The notes: generated by a model from the letters alone, not told the origin. A stretch of 64,000 bases of DNA from Melghiribacillus thermohalophilus (GCF_004342905.1 NZ_SMAN01000006.1:1-64000); one strand, 5' to 3'; numbered from the stretch's first letter, positions 41,870-51,723 are shown. A program made the numbers and translations.

Positions 41870-42706
41870 ATGCGGAAAAATTTATTGGCAGCTGGGGGGC
41901 TTGTTCTTCTGTCTGTATTGGGTGCCTGCCAGGGAAGTACGCAGCTGGATGTGACAGCAAGTTCAATCCCACAAAACATCATGGATCTTGAAAAGAAACG
42001 AAAGCCTGTCCAAACATTTTACCCTGAAGATGAGGCAAATGAAGTGTCGAAAGATGAAACAGGAAATGAAATAGGTGAAGATGAATCCGATGGAGACGGA
42101 ATCATCACTGTAACCGATCCGGAGTCGGTTGAAGTAGTCGTCAATAAGCAGCGGAAACTGCCGGAAAATTATAAGCCCGATGACCTGGTTGTACCTGATG
42201 TGCCATTTTCATTTGACGGATGGAATGAAAAGAAACAGCTTCGGGAACCAGCAGCACGTGCACTGGAGCAGCTGTTTCAGGCAGCGGAAAAAGAAGGTTT
42301 GCATCTTGTGGCCGTCAGCGGTTTTCGCTCCTTTGAACGGCAGCAGATCATCTATAACAATAACGTAAATGCTAATGGAGAGGAACATGCCAATCAATTT
42401 TCAGCCCGTCCCGGTCATAGCGAACACCAGACTGGCCTGGCAATGGATGTTTCTTCAGCTACGGTATCCTTCCACCTGATCCAGAGCTTTGGGGAGACGC
42501 CTGAAGGAAAATGGTTAAATGATCATGCCCATGAGTTCGGGTTTATCATCCGGTATCCAGAAGGAAAGAGTGAAATCACCGGATATGCTTATGAACCCTG
42601 GCATCTGCGCTTTACAGGAAAAGAATTGGCGACGGAAATGTATAACAATCAAGTTACTATGGAGGAATTTTTTGGTTTACTCCCGGAAGAAGAGGTTTCT
42701 GAATGA
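41870..42706 (+). CDS. D-Ala-D-Ala carboxypeptidase, VanY/LdcB-like lipoprotein
   Basis: A 278-residue exported lipoprotein: signal with lipobox VLGAC (Cys about 20), an acidic linker, and a C-terminal peptidase M15B domain. Zinc-site motifs are SEHQTGLAMDVS (SxHxxGxAxD) and EPWHLRF; AVSGFRSFERQQIIY is also characteristic. It trims D-Ala from peptidoglycan stem peptides outside the membrane and resembles B. subtilis YodJ. ATG 41870 lies after GAAAGGG. A hairpin overlapping its stop codon ends the transcript. Confidence 0.9.
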   Translation: MRKNLLAAGGLVLLSVLGACQGSTQLDVTASSIPQNIMDLEKKRKPVQTFYPEDEANEVSKDETGNEIGEDESDGDGIITVTDPESVEVVVNKQRKLPENYKPDDLVVPDVPFSFDGWNEKKQLREPAARALEQLFQAAEKEGLHLVAVSGFRSFERQQIIYNNNVNANGEEHANQFSARPGHSEHQTGLAMDVSSATVSFHLIQSFGETPEGKWLNDHAHEFGFIIRYPEGKSEITGYAYEPWHLRFTGKELATEMYNNQVTMEEFFGLLPEEEVSE

Positions 42707-42731
42707 TGACATTCAGAAACCTCTTCTTTTT
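42688..42731 (+). terminator. Terminator overlapping the carboxypeptidase stop codon
   Basis: An 18-bp perfect stem (42688-42705 with 42710-42727, AGAAGAGGTTTCTGAATG) with a 4-nt loop and a short T-run. The last codons and stop are inside the stem. Confidence 0.88.
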
Positions 42732-42965
42732 ACTTTTTGCCATGGCTAAAGTGAGCAAACGTCGAAATTCTAGTTGACAGACAAAAGGTCTTTTTCACAT
42801 GATTTTTCTGAATCAGTGCAGGACAGTAAAGCTTATAACGTGAAGGATGTTACAACGGATCATTTGATAAAAAAATAAACATTCATAAAATTTGTGTAAA
42901 ATAGCCCCATTGTTCTAAATTTTCTGGTATGCTCTAATTAATAAAAGGAGAAGGAAGGGTTATGA

Positions 42966-44231
42966 GTGGACAAGAAACTCGTGAGAAGCTGGGTTTTGTA
43001 TGACTGGGGAAACTCTGCCTTTGCCACCACGATTATGGCTGCTGTACTTCCGATTTACTATTCCGAAGTGGCCGCAAAAGGTTTGGACAGTCATCTGGCA
43101 ACCAGTTACTGGGGGTATTCTCAGTCCATTGCTGTCCTCATTGTTGCTATCCTCGCACCAGTGCTGGGAGCAATTAGTGATTATTCCTCGTCCAAGAAAA
43201 AGTTTTTGCGTTTTTTTGCGTATATGGGAATGACAGCAAGTATACTCCTTGCTTTTGTAGGAGAAGGGGATTACATATTTGTTTCCTTGCTAATGATCAT
43301 CGGTACGATTGGCTTTTCAGGAGGAAATGTATTTTATGATGCCTTTTTGCCGGAAATCGCTGACAGAAAAGAGATGGACCGTGTATCGGCATACGGGTTT
43401 GCTTTCGGTTATATCGGCGGGGGAATATTGTTGGCCGTTAACCTTCTGATGATTGTCAAATACGACTGGTTTGGCTTTCCAGATGAGACATCAGCTACCC
43501 GAACCGCTTTTGTTACAGTTGGACTCTGGTGGTTTATCTTTTCTCTACCGCTGTTTCTAAAAATGAAAGAGGAAAAGAATATTCAGGTAAATAGGAATGA
43601 ATCTTATATTCAAATAGGGTTCAAACGGGTGGGCAACACGTTTAGATCCCTGGGGCAGTACAAACAGCTGCTCATTTTTCTGCTGGCGTTCTGGATGTAT
43701 AATGACGGAATTTCCACCATTATCAAAATGGCAACGATTTATGGAAGTGAAATAGGAATAGGATCCAATGATTTAATTGCTGCACTGCTCATCACCCAGT
43801 TTGTCGGAATTCCATGTACCTTTCTGTTCGGCTGGCTGTCAGGAAAAATTCATGCGAAACGTCTGCTCACAGCCACTCTCATCATCTATACAGGGATTGT
43901 TATTCTAGGTTATTTCATGTCAACTGCACTCCATTTTTATTTCCTTGCTTTATGTGTGGGAGCTGTTCAGGGAGGAGCGCAGGCGTTAAGCCGCTCGATT
44001 TACGGACGTATGATTCCGCGAAACAGGCACGCAGAATTTTATGGTTTTTACGGTATTTCATCTAAATTTTCTGCCATATTTGGCCCGTTTATATTTGCTC
44101 TTGTGGGGCAATTATCAGGTTCAAGCCGACTGGGAATCTTTTCATTGATCTTTTTCTTTATCGCAGGTATGGTCCTTCTTCAATTTGTAAATATTGAGAA
44201 AGGAGAAAAAGAAGCAAATTCTATACAATAG
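42966..44231 (+). CDS. UMF1/Atg22-type MFS transporter
   Basis: A 421-residue major-facilitator-fold protein with 11-12 membrane helices. N-terminal VRSWVLYDWGNSAFATTIMA and onwards AVLPIYY is the hallmark of the UMF1 group (vacuole Atg22-like in fungi); LAPVLGAISDYSSSKKKF and GGAQALSRSIYGRMIPRN are also typical. Bacterial substrates are unknown; amino-acid efflux is inferred from yeast Atg22. GTG 42966 has GGAAGGG upstream. The 3' end overlaps the convergent phospholipase-like gene by 11 bp. Confidence 0.88.
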   Translation: MDKKLVRSWVLYDWGNSAFATTIMAAVLPIYYSEVAAKGLDSHLATSYWGYSQSIAVLIVAILAPVLGAISDYSSSKKKFLRFFAYMGMTASILLAFVGEGDYIFVSLLMIIGTIGFSGGNVFYDAFLPEIADRKEMDRVSAYGFAFGYIGGGILLAVNLLMIVKYDWFGFPDETSATRTAFVTVGLWWFIFSLPLFLKMKEEKNIQVNRNESYIQIGFKRVGNTFRSLGQYKQLLIFLLAFWMYNDGISTIIKMATIYGSEIGIGSNDLIAALLITQFVGIPCTFLFGWLSGKIHAKRLLTATLIIYTGIVILGYFMSTALHFYFLALCVGAVQGGAQALSRSIYGRMIPRNRHAEFYGFYGISSKFSAIFGPFIFALVGQLSGSSRLGIFSLIFFFIAGMVLLQFVNIEKGEKEANSIQ

Positions 44232-45138
44232 GGCTGCTATAAATATTTTTTAGTTTCTGTACAAGGGGCTTCCCTGTATCATATGAAATGTTATCAACCA
44301 TGGATTCAATGGACTGAATGCTGCGCTGATCGGGATGTTTCCAGTGGTCAATTATGGCAGAAATGATTTTCATTCCTTCATTTTTAGACTGTTCATAAAG
44401 ATCAAGGAAACTTCTAGTATCCGGTTCATTTGTAGCGGGATGGTGCCACGTATGATGCCCTTCATTTAAGTAATCTTTGTTTTTGCGGACGGGCTGATGG
44501 GAAAAGGAAGAAATCGTAGATGACAGCAATACATTTTTCCAGCGGTAGGGATCAAACAATATTTTGAGCGCCATCCTCATATCCCGATAGGATTGCTGGA
44601 TAAAGTCATCGGGCAATGCAGCTGTTTTTTCAGGGAAATAAGTTTGAATGTGCCGGTACAGCAATTGTTCGATCTCCCTGTCCAGAAAACGTCCGACATT
44701 TATTTCTTTATAAGCCGGTACCTTCCACGTGTTCATGTTTCGATTCCGTTCCATCATAAGGGTGTCAATAATGACTTCCAGTTCCTGATGTTTGTTTCCT
44801 TCATAGCCTGCGCGATAATGAATGTAAGGATGGGTGTTCCGGTCCAAAATATGATGGGTGACAAATCCAAGAATATAGGCTTTTCCTTTTGAAGATAGCC
44901 GGGACCCGGACTCAATCATATCCATTAAAAATGGACCGCAGTGCTCTGTATGAATGGAGCTACCTATTTGATTGACTCGATCATCCTTTTTCCATGGCCA
45001 GAAGTTATGATAAAAAAATGGATCAGGCCCCTGGGAACCTAATTTTAAATATCCATCCATCCGCAGGTATTCCTCTTTATTGTCCATGACATCCATTATT
45101 TCTTCACAGAATAAAATGTGTGTCCAAATATTTGGCAT
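44221..45138 (-). CDS. Zinc-dependent phospholipase C-fold protein
   Basis: A 305-residue protein matching the zinc-dependent PLC (PF00882) fold: N-terminal NIWTHILFCEEIM, GSQGPDPFFYHN, HTEHCGPFL, YILGFVTHHILDRNTHPYIHY and HQELEVIIDTLMMER give the His/Asp/Glu ligand series. There is no signal peptide, so unlike the secreted clostridial enzymes it is probably cytoplasmic, like many Bacillus members of unknown substrate. ATG 45138 follows AAAAAGGGGG. Convergent overlap with the MFS gene means the two may interfere with each other's transcription. Confidence 0.85.
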   Translation of the reverse strand: MPNIWTHILFCEEIMDVMDNKEEYLRMDGYLKLGSQGPDPFFYHNFWPWKKDDRVNQIGSSIHTEHCGPFLMDMIESGSRLSSKGKAYILGFVTHHILDRNTHPYIHYRAGYEGNKHQELEVIIDTLMMERNRNMNTWKVPAYKEINVGRFLDREIEQLLYRHIQTYFPEKTAALPDDFIQQSYRDMRMALKILFDPYRWKNVLLSSTISSFSHQPVRKNKDYLNEGHHTWHHPATNEPDTRSFLDLYEQSKNEGMKIISAIIDHWKHPDQRSIQSIESMVDNISYDTGKPLVQKLKNIYSSPIV

Positions 45139-45818
45139 CGTCTTTTACCCCCTTTTTACAGGCTTGTATCTTCTCATTATAAATTATAAATAATTTGAGC
45201 TGTACACAGCATAGCACTATGTAAACGTTTTTTGTCAAAATCAAGACAAGATGATGAACATTGAATAGGACAAAGCATGCCTTCTTTGGAATGATTCGTT
45301 ATAAAGGGGGATTTATTTCCGCAAAAACAAAAGAGCCCAATAATCAGGGCTCCTTTGTCTTCCACTTTTCTCACAAACACCTTTGGTCAAGCGATAGAGG
45401 AATGACAGAGTTGCATACCTCTAAAAATGATGTGCTGTCGGGATAATCCTACTATAACTGAAAATCAGAAAAATGTAAATAGTCAGAAAGTTGTGTTTTC
45501 CGCTGGAAATTGGCAAATCATATACAAATCCACTGGGTCAACTGCCCAAACCGAAACTTAACCGCTCAAGATCCGGCCACAATCGCCTAGATCGGGGCAC
45601 AACCGCCCAAACCCAAAGCGCAACCAGCCAAACCCGGAGCACAACCACCCAGGTAAGGGATGAGATCGCCCAAAGAATAACGCGGTTCAATCACGAATTA
45701 AAATGCTAATGCTTACTCATTTTTTTGCTGTTTTAGTAGGCATTTAAAAAAATATTTGATATTGTAAAAAGGGAATATTTTATGCTAGGTTGCTGAGATA
45801 GGAAAGGGAGGAATTCAG
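45139..45818. other. Intergenic region with an orphan terminator and repeats
   Basis: Between the PLC-like gene and fumC. It contains a minus-strand Rho-independent hairpin (GAGCCC 45333-45338 with GGGCTC 45347-45352, then TTTTGTTTTT on the minus strand) with no recognised gene upstream of it, so a small RNA or leader on the minus strand is possible. The 21-bp repeat array (45535-45682) follows. A Cys-rich minus-strand frame (45177-45380) crosses the hairpin and is not supported. Confidence 0.5.
45535..45682. repeat. 21-bp tandem repeat array, locus B
   Basis: About seven degenerate 20-22-bp units with core (C)AACCGCCCAAACC (variants AACTGCCCAAACC, AACCGCTCAAGATC, AATCGCCTAGATC, AACCAGCCAAACC, AACCACCCAGG). 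The unit AACCGCCCAAACC and the following CCGGAGCA word are shared with locus A at 20887-21012. Confidence 0.78.
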
Positions 45819-47213
45819 ATGGATTATCGTATGGAAAAAGATACTTTAGGAGAAATGAAAGTTCCAGCGGATAAGTACTGGGGGGCACAGACTCAGCGGA
45901 GTAAACAAAATTTTCCAATTGGTAATGAAAAAATGCCAAAAGAAATCGTGAAAGCATTTGCTATTTTGAAAAAAAGTGCAGCAAAAGCCAATCAGGAATT
46001 GGGACTTCTTGAAGAAGAGAAGGCAGAAGCGATTGCATATGCGGCCGATCAAATTACTGAAGGTAAACTGGACGAGCATTTTCCTCTTGTTGTATGGCAA
46101 ACAGGAAGCGGAACCCAGTCCAACATGAATGTGAACGAGGTCATCGCCTTTGTGGGAAATCAATATCTGGAGGAAAAGGGAAGCTCTGTACGTCTGCATC
46201 CGAATGATGATGTCAACAAATCACAGAGTTCCAATGATACGTTTCCAACAGCCATGCATATTGCATCGCTGCTAAAAGTGGAAGATCATGTACTTCCGTC
46301 TTTGCAGATGTTAAAGCGGACATTAAAAGATAAATCAGATGAGTATGATAACATTGTCAAAATTGGTCGTACCCATCTTCAGGACGCAACACCGCTGACC
46401 CTCGGCCAGGAAATCAGCGGCTGGCATCGCATGCTGGAAAAAACGGAGTCCATGATCAAGGAAAGTTTGAATTACGTTCGTGAACTAGCCATTGGAGGAA
46501 CAGCAGTCGGTACAGGCCTCAATGCCCACCCTGACTTTTCTGAAAAAGTTGTGGAAAAGATTAACGAGTATACAGGTAAAGCATTTATTTCCGCACCAAA
46601 CAAATTTCATGCGTTGACCAGTCATGATGAATTGGTTCATGTCCATGGGGCTTTAAAAGCTCTTGCTGCTGACCTGATGAAAATTGCCAATGACGTGCGC
46701 TGGCTGGCAAGCGGTCCGCGCTGCGGCATTGGAGAAATCACCATCCCGGCTAATGAACCGGGAAGCTCCATTATGCCTGGAAAAGTCAATCCTACACAAA
46801 GTGAAGCTGTGACAATGGTGGCCGCCCAGGTCATGGGAAATGATGCGACGATTGGATTTGCTGCGAGCCAGGGTAATTTTGAACTAAATGTATTTAAACC
46901 GGTCATTGCCTATAATTTCCTGCAGTCCTGTCAGCTTTTAGCAGACAGCATGATTTCTTTCAATGATCGCTGTGCAGTAGGTATTGAACCAAATGAAGAC
47001 AAGATCAGCGAATACTTAAATGATTCATTAATGCTTGTTACCGCATTGAACCCGCATATTGGCTATGAGAATGCAGCAAAAATCGCCAAATATGCTTATG
47101 AGAAAAATATAACCTTAAAAGAAGCCGCGCTTGAAACAGGGCTTTTGACAGAGGAACAGTTTGAGGAATATATCAAACCTGAAGAAATGACAAAACCGAA
47201 TGCTAAAAAGTAA
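45819..47213 (+). CDS. fumC: Class II fumarate hydratase
   Basis: Catalyses fumarate to L-malate in the TCA cycle, a cytosolic homotetramer without iron-sulfur cluster. Family marks: [18 protein letters not shown] (about 91-108), [18 protein letters not shown] (about 183-200, catalytic His) and the signature [15 protein letters not shown] (about 314-328). At 464 residues it is full length. ATG 45819 follows AAAGGGAGG. Monocistronic with its own terminator, followed by the SASP gene. Confidence 0.97.
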   Translation: MDYRMEKDTLGEMKVPADKYWGAQTQRSKQNFPIGNEKMPKEIVKAFAILKKSAAKANQELGLLEEEKAEAIAYAADQITEGKLDEHFPLVVWQTGSGTQSNMNVNEVIAFVGNQYLEEKGSSVRLHPNDDVNKSQSSNDTFPTAMHIASLLKVEDHVLPSLQMLKRTLKDKSDEYDNIVKIGRTHLQDATPLTLGQEISGWHRMLEKTESMIKESLNYVRELAIGGTAVGTGLNAHPDFSEKVVEKINEYTGKAFISAPNKFHALTSHDELVHVHGALKALAADLMKIANDVRWLASGPRCGIGEITIPANEPGSSIMPGKVNPTQSEAVTMVAAQVMGNDATIGFAASQGNFELNVFKPVIAYNFLQSCQLLADSMISFNDRCAVGIEPNEDKISEYLNDSLMLVTALNPHIGYENAAKIAKYAYEKNITLKEAALETGLLTEEQFEEYIKPEEMTKPNAKK

Positions 47214-47220
47214 CGGATCA

Positions 47221-47256
47221 AAAAAGGCAAAGCATTTATTCAGCTTTGCCTTTTTT
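47221..47256 (+). terminator. Terminator of fumC
   Basis: AAAAAGGCAAAGC (47221-47233) pairs with GCTTTGCCTTTTT (47243-47255), T-run continues. Confidence 0.92.
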
Positions 47257-47387
47257 GATCTAAATCCTCTAGTTCAGGCTAATATAGCGGTCAAGGATTG
47301 TCTTCGGTTCTTGAAATTACCATATAAAATATCTTATATCTTTCCTTCCTCCTGCTCAAACTATGCTTACACAGGAGGTGATATGAC

Positions 47388-47603
47388 ATGGCAGAACGTA
47401 ACACGAATCAATTGCTAGTACCTGGTGTAGAACAGGCAATTGATCAAATGAAGTACGAAATTGCACAGGAATTTGGCGTTCAGCTTGGTGCTGAAACAAC
47501 TTCAAGAGCGAATGGTTCTGTTGGTGGTGAAATCACTAAACGTCTTGTGTCTATGGCACAGCAGCAAATGAGTGGTCAGCCACAACAGCAGCCTAGACAG
47601 TAA
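47388..47603 (+). CDS. Alpha/beta-type small acid-soluble spore protein
   Basis: A 71-residue SASP that coats and protects spore DNA and is degraded at germination. Helix 1 with [20 protein letters not shown], the GPR cleavage region around [10 protein letters not shown], and helix 2 with [19 protein letters not shown] are diagnostic; the Gln-rich tail (QPQQQPRQ) is usual. ATG 47388 follows AGGAGGTGATATGAC. Forespore (sigma-G) expression is expected from the family. It marks the host as an endospore former. Confidence 0.95.
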   Translation: MAERNTNQLLVPGVEQAIDQMKYEIAQEFGVQLGAETTSRANGSVGGEITKRLVSMAQQQMSGQPQQQPRQ

Positions 47604-47627
47604 CAATAAAATACGTGATGGCTTCTC

Positions 47628-47656
47628 AGGAGGAATCTTTGTGATTCCTCCTTTTA
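47628..47656 (+). terminator. Terminator of the SASP gene
   Basis: AGGAGGAATC (47628-47637) pairs with GATTCCTCCT (47643-47652), then TTT. Confidence 0.8.
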
Positions 47657-47704
47657 ATTACATAGTTGCCTAATATAAGGAAAAATTTTCAGGAGGAAAA
47701 TGTC

Positions 47705-47962
47705 ATGTACCTTTGTCCGCTTTGTAATGGGATGAAAACAATTGAAAAAACTTGTCCTTCATGTCAGGGGCAAATGTCTGATCAGGGAAGGGTCATTGAT
47801 TTTTTTGATGATTACAGTCCGTACATGGAAGATGAAGGTATGAAATGGTTGGATGGTGTGGCCGATTCAGCCAGGCGTCATTTATGCATACACTTGTTTC
47901 ACTGCCCGCAGTGTGACTATGACATCCAGATTGCGATTCAGGAGCGGAAAGGAAAATGGTAA
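47705..47962 (+). CDS. Small zinc-ribbon protein
   Basis: An 85-residue soluble protein with three CxxC pairs: CPLC near residue 4, CPSC near 18 and CPQC near 70, enough for a zinc ribbon. The middle (VIDFFDDYSPYMEDEGMKWL) is acidic. I do not know a function; similar proteins occur in Bacillaceae. ATG 47705 follows CAGGAGG 8 nt upstream. It converges on liaR. Confidence 0.72.
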   Translation: MYLCPLCNGMKTIEKTCPSCQGQMSDQGRVIDFFDDYSPYMEDEGMKWLDGVADSARRHLCIHLFHCPQCDYDIQIAIQERKGKW

Positions 47963-47979
47963 AAAAGATTGATGACTGT

Positions 47980-48618
47980 TCAGTCCTTTGACTTTTTAAT
48001 GATTCCATTCTGATAGGCATAAATGGCTGCGTTGGTCCGGTCTTCCACCTCAAGCTTGCTTAATATATTGCTTACATGAACCTTTACCGTCTTTAATGAT
48101 ATAAATAATTCATCCGCAATTTCCTGATTTGTTTTTCCCTTTGCAATCAGGAGAAGAACTTCTTTTTCCCTTGTGGTTAACTGTTCATGGGGTTTTGCTC
48201 CCTGTCTCATTTTGTTCATCATTTTTGATGCTACGCGGGGTTCTAGAACTGATTGACCATCATATGTTGACCGGATCGCTTTTGCAATGTCCTTTGCCCT
48301 TGATGTCTTTAAAAGATAACTTACCGCACCGGCTTCCAGTGCCGGATAGACTTTGTCATCATCCAGGAAACTGGTGACTATAATGATTTTGGCAGCGGGC
48401 CATTTTTTCAGAATTTGTCTCGTTGCCTCTATTCCGTCCATATCTTTCATGACAAGATCCATCAGAATAATGTCCGGCTTCAGAGACAGGGCTTTCTCCA
48501 CACCGGTTTCGCCATCATCAGCTTCACCGACTATGGTTATATCTTTTTGACTGGATAAGTAGGCGGCAACTCCAATACGAACCATTTCGTGATCATCAAC
48601 AAGCAACACTCTAATCAT
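47980..48618 (-). CDS. liaR: LiaR/VraR-type response regulator
   Basis: NarL-family response regulator of the cell-envelope stress system. Receiver domain with acidic pocket DDHE (about residues 8-11), phosphoacceptor Asp in [11 protein letters not shown] and Lys in YLLKTSR; C-terminal LuxR helix-turn-helix [23 protein letters not shown]. When phosphorylated by LiaS it activates the lia genes in response to lipid-II-binding antibiotics. ATG 48618 is 10 nt after AAGGAG, 5 bp past the liaS stop. Confidence 0.93.
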   Translation of the reverse strand: MIRVLLVDDHEMVRIGVAAYLSSQKDITIVGEADDGETGVEKALSLKPDIILMDLVMKDMDGIEATRQILKKWPAAKIIIVTSFLDDDKVYPALEAGAVSYLLKTSRAKDIAKAIRSTYDGQSVLEPRVASKMMNKMRQGAKPHEQLTTREKEVLLLIAKGKTNQEIADELFISLKTVKVHVSNILSKLEVEDRTNAAIYAYQNGIIKKSKD

Positions 48619-48623
48619 GAACT

Positions 48624-49661
48624 TCAAACTCCTTCGTCTAGAATTGGAACTTTCACTTCAATACTTGTTCCTCTGTTTGGAAAACTGATGATTTTAAGAT
48701 GACCGCCAATTTCGTCAACCCGTTCTTTTATACTTTTTAACCCATAAGAACCGAATCTTTCTTCATTCATTTGAAACCCTACACCATCATCAATGATTTT
48801 TAAAAAAACAAGTCCATCTTTTTTCAGAAGATATACTTCAAGACTGGAAGCCCTTGCATGTCTGAGTGTATTTGATATCGATTCCTGAATAATTCGAAAT
48901 AAGTGATGTTCCACCCCTTTTTTTAATGAAATATCATCAATCTTCCAAAAAATATTTAAAGGCTGTTTTGCTGAGAGTTCTGCCAGAAGATTTTCGACTC
49001 CTTCAACCAGCTTCATTCCTTTTAGCTGGACAGGACGCAGCTGGAGCAATAGACCACGCATTTCTGATTGGGCCTGAACAACCATTTCTTCGATCAATTG
49101 TAGCTGTCTGGCCTGTTCCGCTGAATAGGTTTTGTTTTCATTTACGGCTGAAAGCATCATCGAAGCCGCAAAAAGCTGCTGGCTGACAGAATCATGAAGC
49201 TCCCGTGCCAGGCGGTTTCGTTCCTTTATCAGGGTTGCCTTCTGAATTTTTTCTTCCTGTTCCCGACTAAGATTAGTCATTTGCTGGGCCTTTTCTGCCT
49301 GTCGCTTGATTGTTTTACGAAGTTGCTTTAACTGAATGTTCATTCGCTGCAGCTCTTGAAAGGTTATGATGGTCTGTTCGTTATCATCTGCAGGAAGACC
49401 ACTGACCATTTTTTTGATGGTAAAATGGATTTTTTCGAGCTGCTGGACAAGCGTAATACCCATAAATGCTCCAGTTATTACGGCAAGGAGCAGGGAGACG
49501 ATCATTAAAAAGATACCTGATGGGATGGAAAGAATTTTTTGCTGATAAAGAATGCGCCATGAAAACTCGTCGAACAAAAATGATACGGTGATCAGCATGA
49601 AACTGATCAGTGTCAGGGTAAATACGATCATTATAATCATAAAATAACGCTTTATGCTCAT
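48624..49661 (-). CDS. liaS: LiaS/VraS-type sensor histidine kinase
   Basis: A 345-residue intramembrane-sensing kinase: two N-terminal membrane helices with a short extracytoplasmic loop, a HAMP-like linker with coiled coil, then HisKA_3 dimerisation domain with [19 protein letters not shown] (phosphorylated His about 183) and an ATPase domain ([34 protein letters not shown]). It senses envelope stress and is held inactive by LiaF. It overlaps liaF by 4 nt and precedes liaR. Confidence 0.93.
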   Translation of the reverse strand: MSIKRYFMIIMIVFTLTLISFMLITVSFLFDEFSWRILYQQKILSIPSGIFLMIVSLLLAVITGAFMGITLVQQLEKIHFTIKKMVSGLPADDNEQTIITFQELQRMNIQLKQLRKTIKRQAEKAQQMTNLSREQEEKIQKATLIKERNRLARELHDSVSQQLFAASMMLSAVNENKTYSAEQARQLQLIEEMVVQAQSEMRGLLLQLRPVQLKGMKLVEGVENLLAELSAKQPLNIFWKIDDISLKKGVEHHLFRIIQESISNTLRHARASSLEVYLLKKDGLVFLKIIDDGVGFQMNEERFGSYGLKSIKERVDEIGGHLKIISFPNRGTSIEVKVPILDEGV

Positions 49662-50377
49662 ACGTTTCTCACCTCTAAATTTCCGATAATGGCAGAGGTA
49701 AGAATTTTTACTTTTCTTCCGGCATTATCGTAATGAGGTGTCTGATATAGGATGCTTTCATTCAAACAGGATTTTTCTTCACCCAGAATATGAACATTTC
49801 CTGCCACCACTGAATGGTGAATGGAAAATTGCGCTTCAAATGGGAGATATATCTTTATATTCCCTGCTATTCCTCTGAGCATGATAATCGTTTCACCCGG
49901 TGGAATAATGGTAAGACTCAGGTCTATTGTGGTATCTCCAAACCCATATTGAATATTTATATCTTCCATATCAAATATTTCCTGGTCATAGGTCTGATTT
50001 CCGAATATTCGGTTCTGGAACCTGGCGGTCTGAACGTTTGTCTGCTTTGCTTCATCGGCCGTTTCAACGGTGCCCTGACTGTCTCCAGCGTTTTCTTTAT
50101 CTCTGCTTGAATAATTGACGAAGAAAGCGATCACTAATATAAATGCAAAAATGCGAAGGGTAAAAGAGTGAAGGAGAGTGGCAAAGGACATAAACACCCC
50201 TATGATGAACAGGATTGTCCCTGTCGTTCCCCCTCTCTTTTTTAAGCCATAATAAAGGAAAAACCCCGCCATCAAAGCCATGACAATTAAATCGGTATTC
50301 AAAAGAATTTCAAAGGCAAGGCTTATTCCTAAAATGACGACAATGATCTGAGCATGTTCTGTTAACCATTTAATCAT
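49658..50377 (-). CDS. liaF: LiaF-type inhibitor of the LiaRS system
   Basis: A 239-residue membrane protein: several N-terminal hydrophobic helices (IIVVILGISLAFEILL, LIVMALMAGFFLYYGL, GTILFIIGVFMSFATLL) and a C-terminal beta-helical domain ([49 protein letters not shown]). In Bacillus LiaF keeps LiaS off in unstressed cells. ATG 50377 is fixed by AGGAGG; the frame extends 60 codons upstream without an RBS. Overlaps liaS. Confidence 0.92.
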   Translation of the reverse strand: MIKWLTEHAQIIVVILGISLAFEILLNTDLIVMALMAGFFLYYGLKKRGGTTGTILFIIGVFMSFATLLHSFTLRIFAFILVIAFFVNYSSRDKENAGDSQGTVETADEAKQTNVQTARFQNRIFGNQTYDQEIFDMEDINIQYGFGDTTIDLSLTIIPPGETIIMLRGIAGNIKIYLPFEAQFSIHHSVVAGNVHILGEEKSCLNESILYQTPHYDNAGRKVKILTSAIIGNLEVRNV

Positions 50378-50748
50378 GTTGTACCTCCTAAAACAGGAAG
50401 ACAGGCAATCCAGAACATCTCCCCACAAGGAATAGGGAGATGTTCCGGATTTTTTACATGTTTCTGTCAAACATGTTGTACCGTAAAATTTTGAAACTGC
50501 AACAACCTTAACGGTTGTGAAATTTTTTTGAAACCAGGAACCCCTAAAACCTTCCAACTTTCAAACGATCGAGAAGGATTCAGTGGTCTCTGGGATAAGA
50601 GTTGCTTCTTACATGTCCCGCCCGAGGATCCCGTTACCAGTCAGGCACTGCTGCCGCATGAAGTCCCTGGGCAGTGTACGGAGGAGGATGGTTCCCCGGG
50701 CTGTTTTTTCTTATTTTACCACTATTTCTTTTCATTTGTTGTATGTTT
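50378..50748 (-). other. Structured 371-bp spacer between liaH and liaF
   Basis: Too long for a simple operon gap. It contains a hairpin GAACATCTCCC...GGGAGATGTTC (about 50418-50442) just ahead of the liaF RBS and a GC-rich set of complementary segments at about 50610-50710 (CACTGC with GCAGTG, CCCGGGGA with TCCTCGGG on the minus strand). It may hold a processing site, attenuator or separate liaF promoter. Confidence 0.5.
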
Positions 50749-51372
50749 TTACTGTTTGATGTTTGCTTTCAGTTGTTCAATACGCTGATCCAGTGTGTTT
50801 CGGTCATAGGCATTGGAAATGTGTGCGTCTAGATTTTCAATATACTGTTCCATATCTTTAAAACGGAGGTCAGTGTCTCCACCGTAGGAATCATCCAGAA
50901 TCCTGGATATTTTATTTTTAATTCTGACAGCATTTTCTTTCCCCATCAATTCCAGTCGGCGGGTGTGTATGTCTTTTAATTTTAATTTCATGTCATGGTA
51001 TTTCTCTTCTAATTCTTGAAGCTGTTTCATTGTGTTTTCATAAGCTGTTTTTAAGTGGGCAACCCGTTCTTCATATTGGCGCTGTTCTTTTTCTGCAAGT
51101 TCGTGGAGCGTAAATTCTTCTGCCTGTCTGGCGATGTCACTCTGTTCTTTTCGTTTTTTGGCCATATGCTCGGCATGTTTCCAGTCCCGGTAAAATTCAT
51201 TTTTTAACATCCGGTGCCGGTCTACCAGTTTGGCAATTTTTTTTGCCTCATTCTCGCAATTCCGGATGTATTGATTGAGATGGGCAATTGGATTTTCCTT
51301 TTCCTTTTGGTCAAGTATTTCATGAAAATCGGCTAAAATGGTATCTTTTACTCTTTGCAACAAAGAACTCAT
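50749..51372 (-). CDS. liaH: PspA/LiaH-type membrane stress protein
   Basis: A 207-residue PspA/IM30 (ESCRT-III-like) protein, almost wholly helical coiled coil. The N-terminal amphipathic helix LLQRVKDTILADFHEIL binds membranes and is followed by DQKEKENPIAHLNQYIRNCE. PspA-like oligomers form scaffolds on damaged membrane. Preceded 24 bp upstream by liaI, which anchors LiaH in Bacillus. ATG 51372 has AAAGGGG upstream (TTTTTCAT gap). Confidence 0.9.
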   Translation of the reverse strand: MSSLLQRVKDTILADFHEILDQKEKENPIAHLNQYIRNCENEAKKIAKLVDRHRMLKNEFYRDWKHAEHMAKKRKEQSDIARQAEEFTLHELAEKEQRQYEERVAHLKTAYENTMKQLQELEEKYHDMKLKLKDIHTRRLELMGKENAVRIKNKISRILDDSYGGDTDLRFKDMEQYIENLDAHISNAYDRNTLDQRIEQLKANIKQ

Positions 51373-51396
51373 ATGAAAAACCCCTTTCGAATTGAT

Positions 51397-51723
51397 TTAT
51401 AAGTTATTCCATTCTTTTTCAAAATTGACAAATGCATCATCGGCCTCTTTCTTTTCCTTTTTCCAGCTTGTATAGATTCGGTAAAGAATGTAAATGGCGG
51501 CTATTCCGGCCAGGGCAGGGATGTTTGAAGCCGCAATCGCAAGACCGATGAATCCTAAAATGGCCCAGAAAATTTTCATCCCGAAGGAACTTGTTTTAAT
51601 AAATTCCCTGGTGGCGTAATAAATCAATACCAGGCTTAAAGCCAGACCAATCATGGGACCAATTGATGCCAGGGTGACCAGAATCAGGACAATGACGACA
51701 AGAAGTGTAAGTAGATTTTTCAT
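51397..51723 (-). CDS. LiaI-like membrane anchor protein
   Basis: A 108-residue membrane protein with three to four hydrophobic helices (LLTLLVVIVLILVTLASIG, LALSLVLIYYATREF, IFWAILGFIGLAIAASNIPA, LAGIAAIYILYRIYTSW) and a charged coil at the C-terminus (KKEKKEADDAFVNFEKEWN). It belongs to the Lmo0954-like family often misnamed flagellar rod protein; position before liaH suggests it does the job of LiaI. ATG 51723 follows AAAGGAGG. Confidence 0.78.
   Translation of the reverse strand: MKNLLTLLVVIVLILVTLASIGPMIGLALSLVLIYYATREFIKTSSFGMKIFWAILGFIGLAIAASNIPALAGIAAIYILYRIYTSWKKEKKEADDAFVNFEKEWNNL

Noticed and set aside
45177-45380. Cys-rich minus-strand peptide gene
   Set aside because: It runs through a Rho-independent terminator hairpin, has no clear RBS and no recognisable domain; probably chance.
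49658-50557. LiaF with a 60-residue N-terminal extension
   Set aside because: The AGGAGG-preceded ATG at 50377 matches the family start; the extension is structured spacer DNA read in frame.
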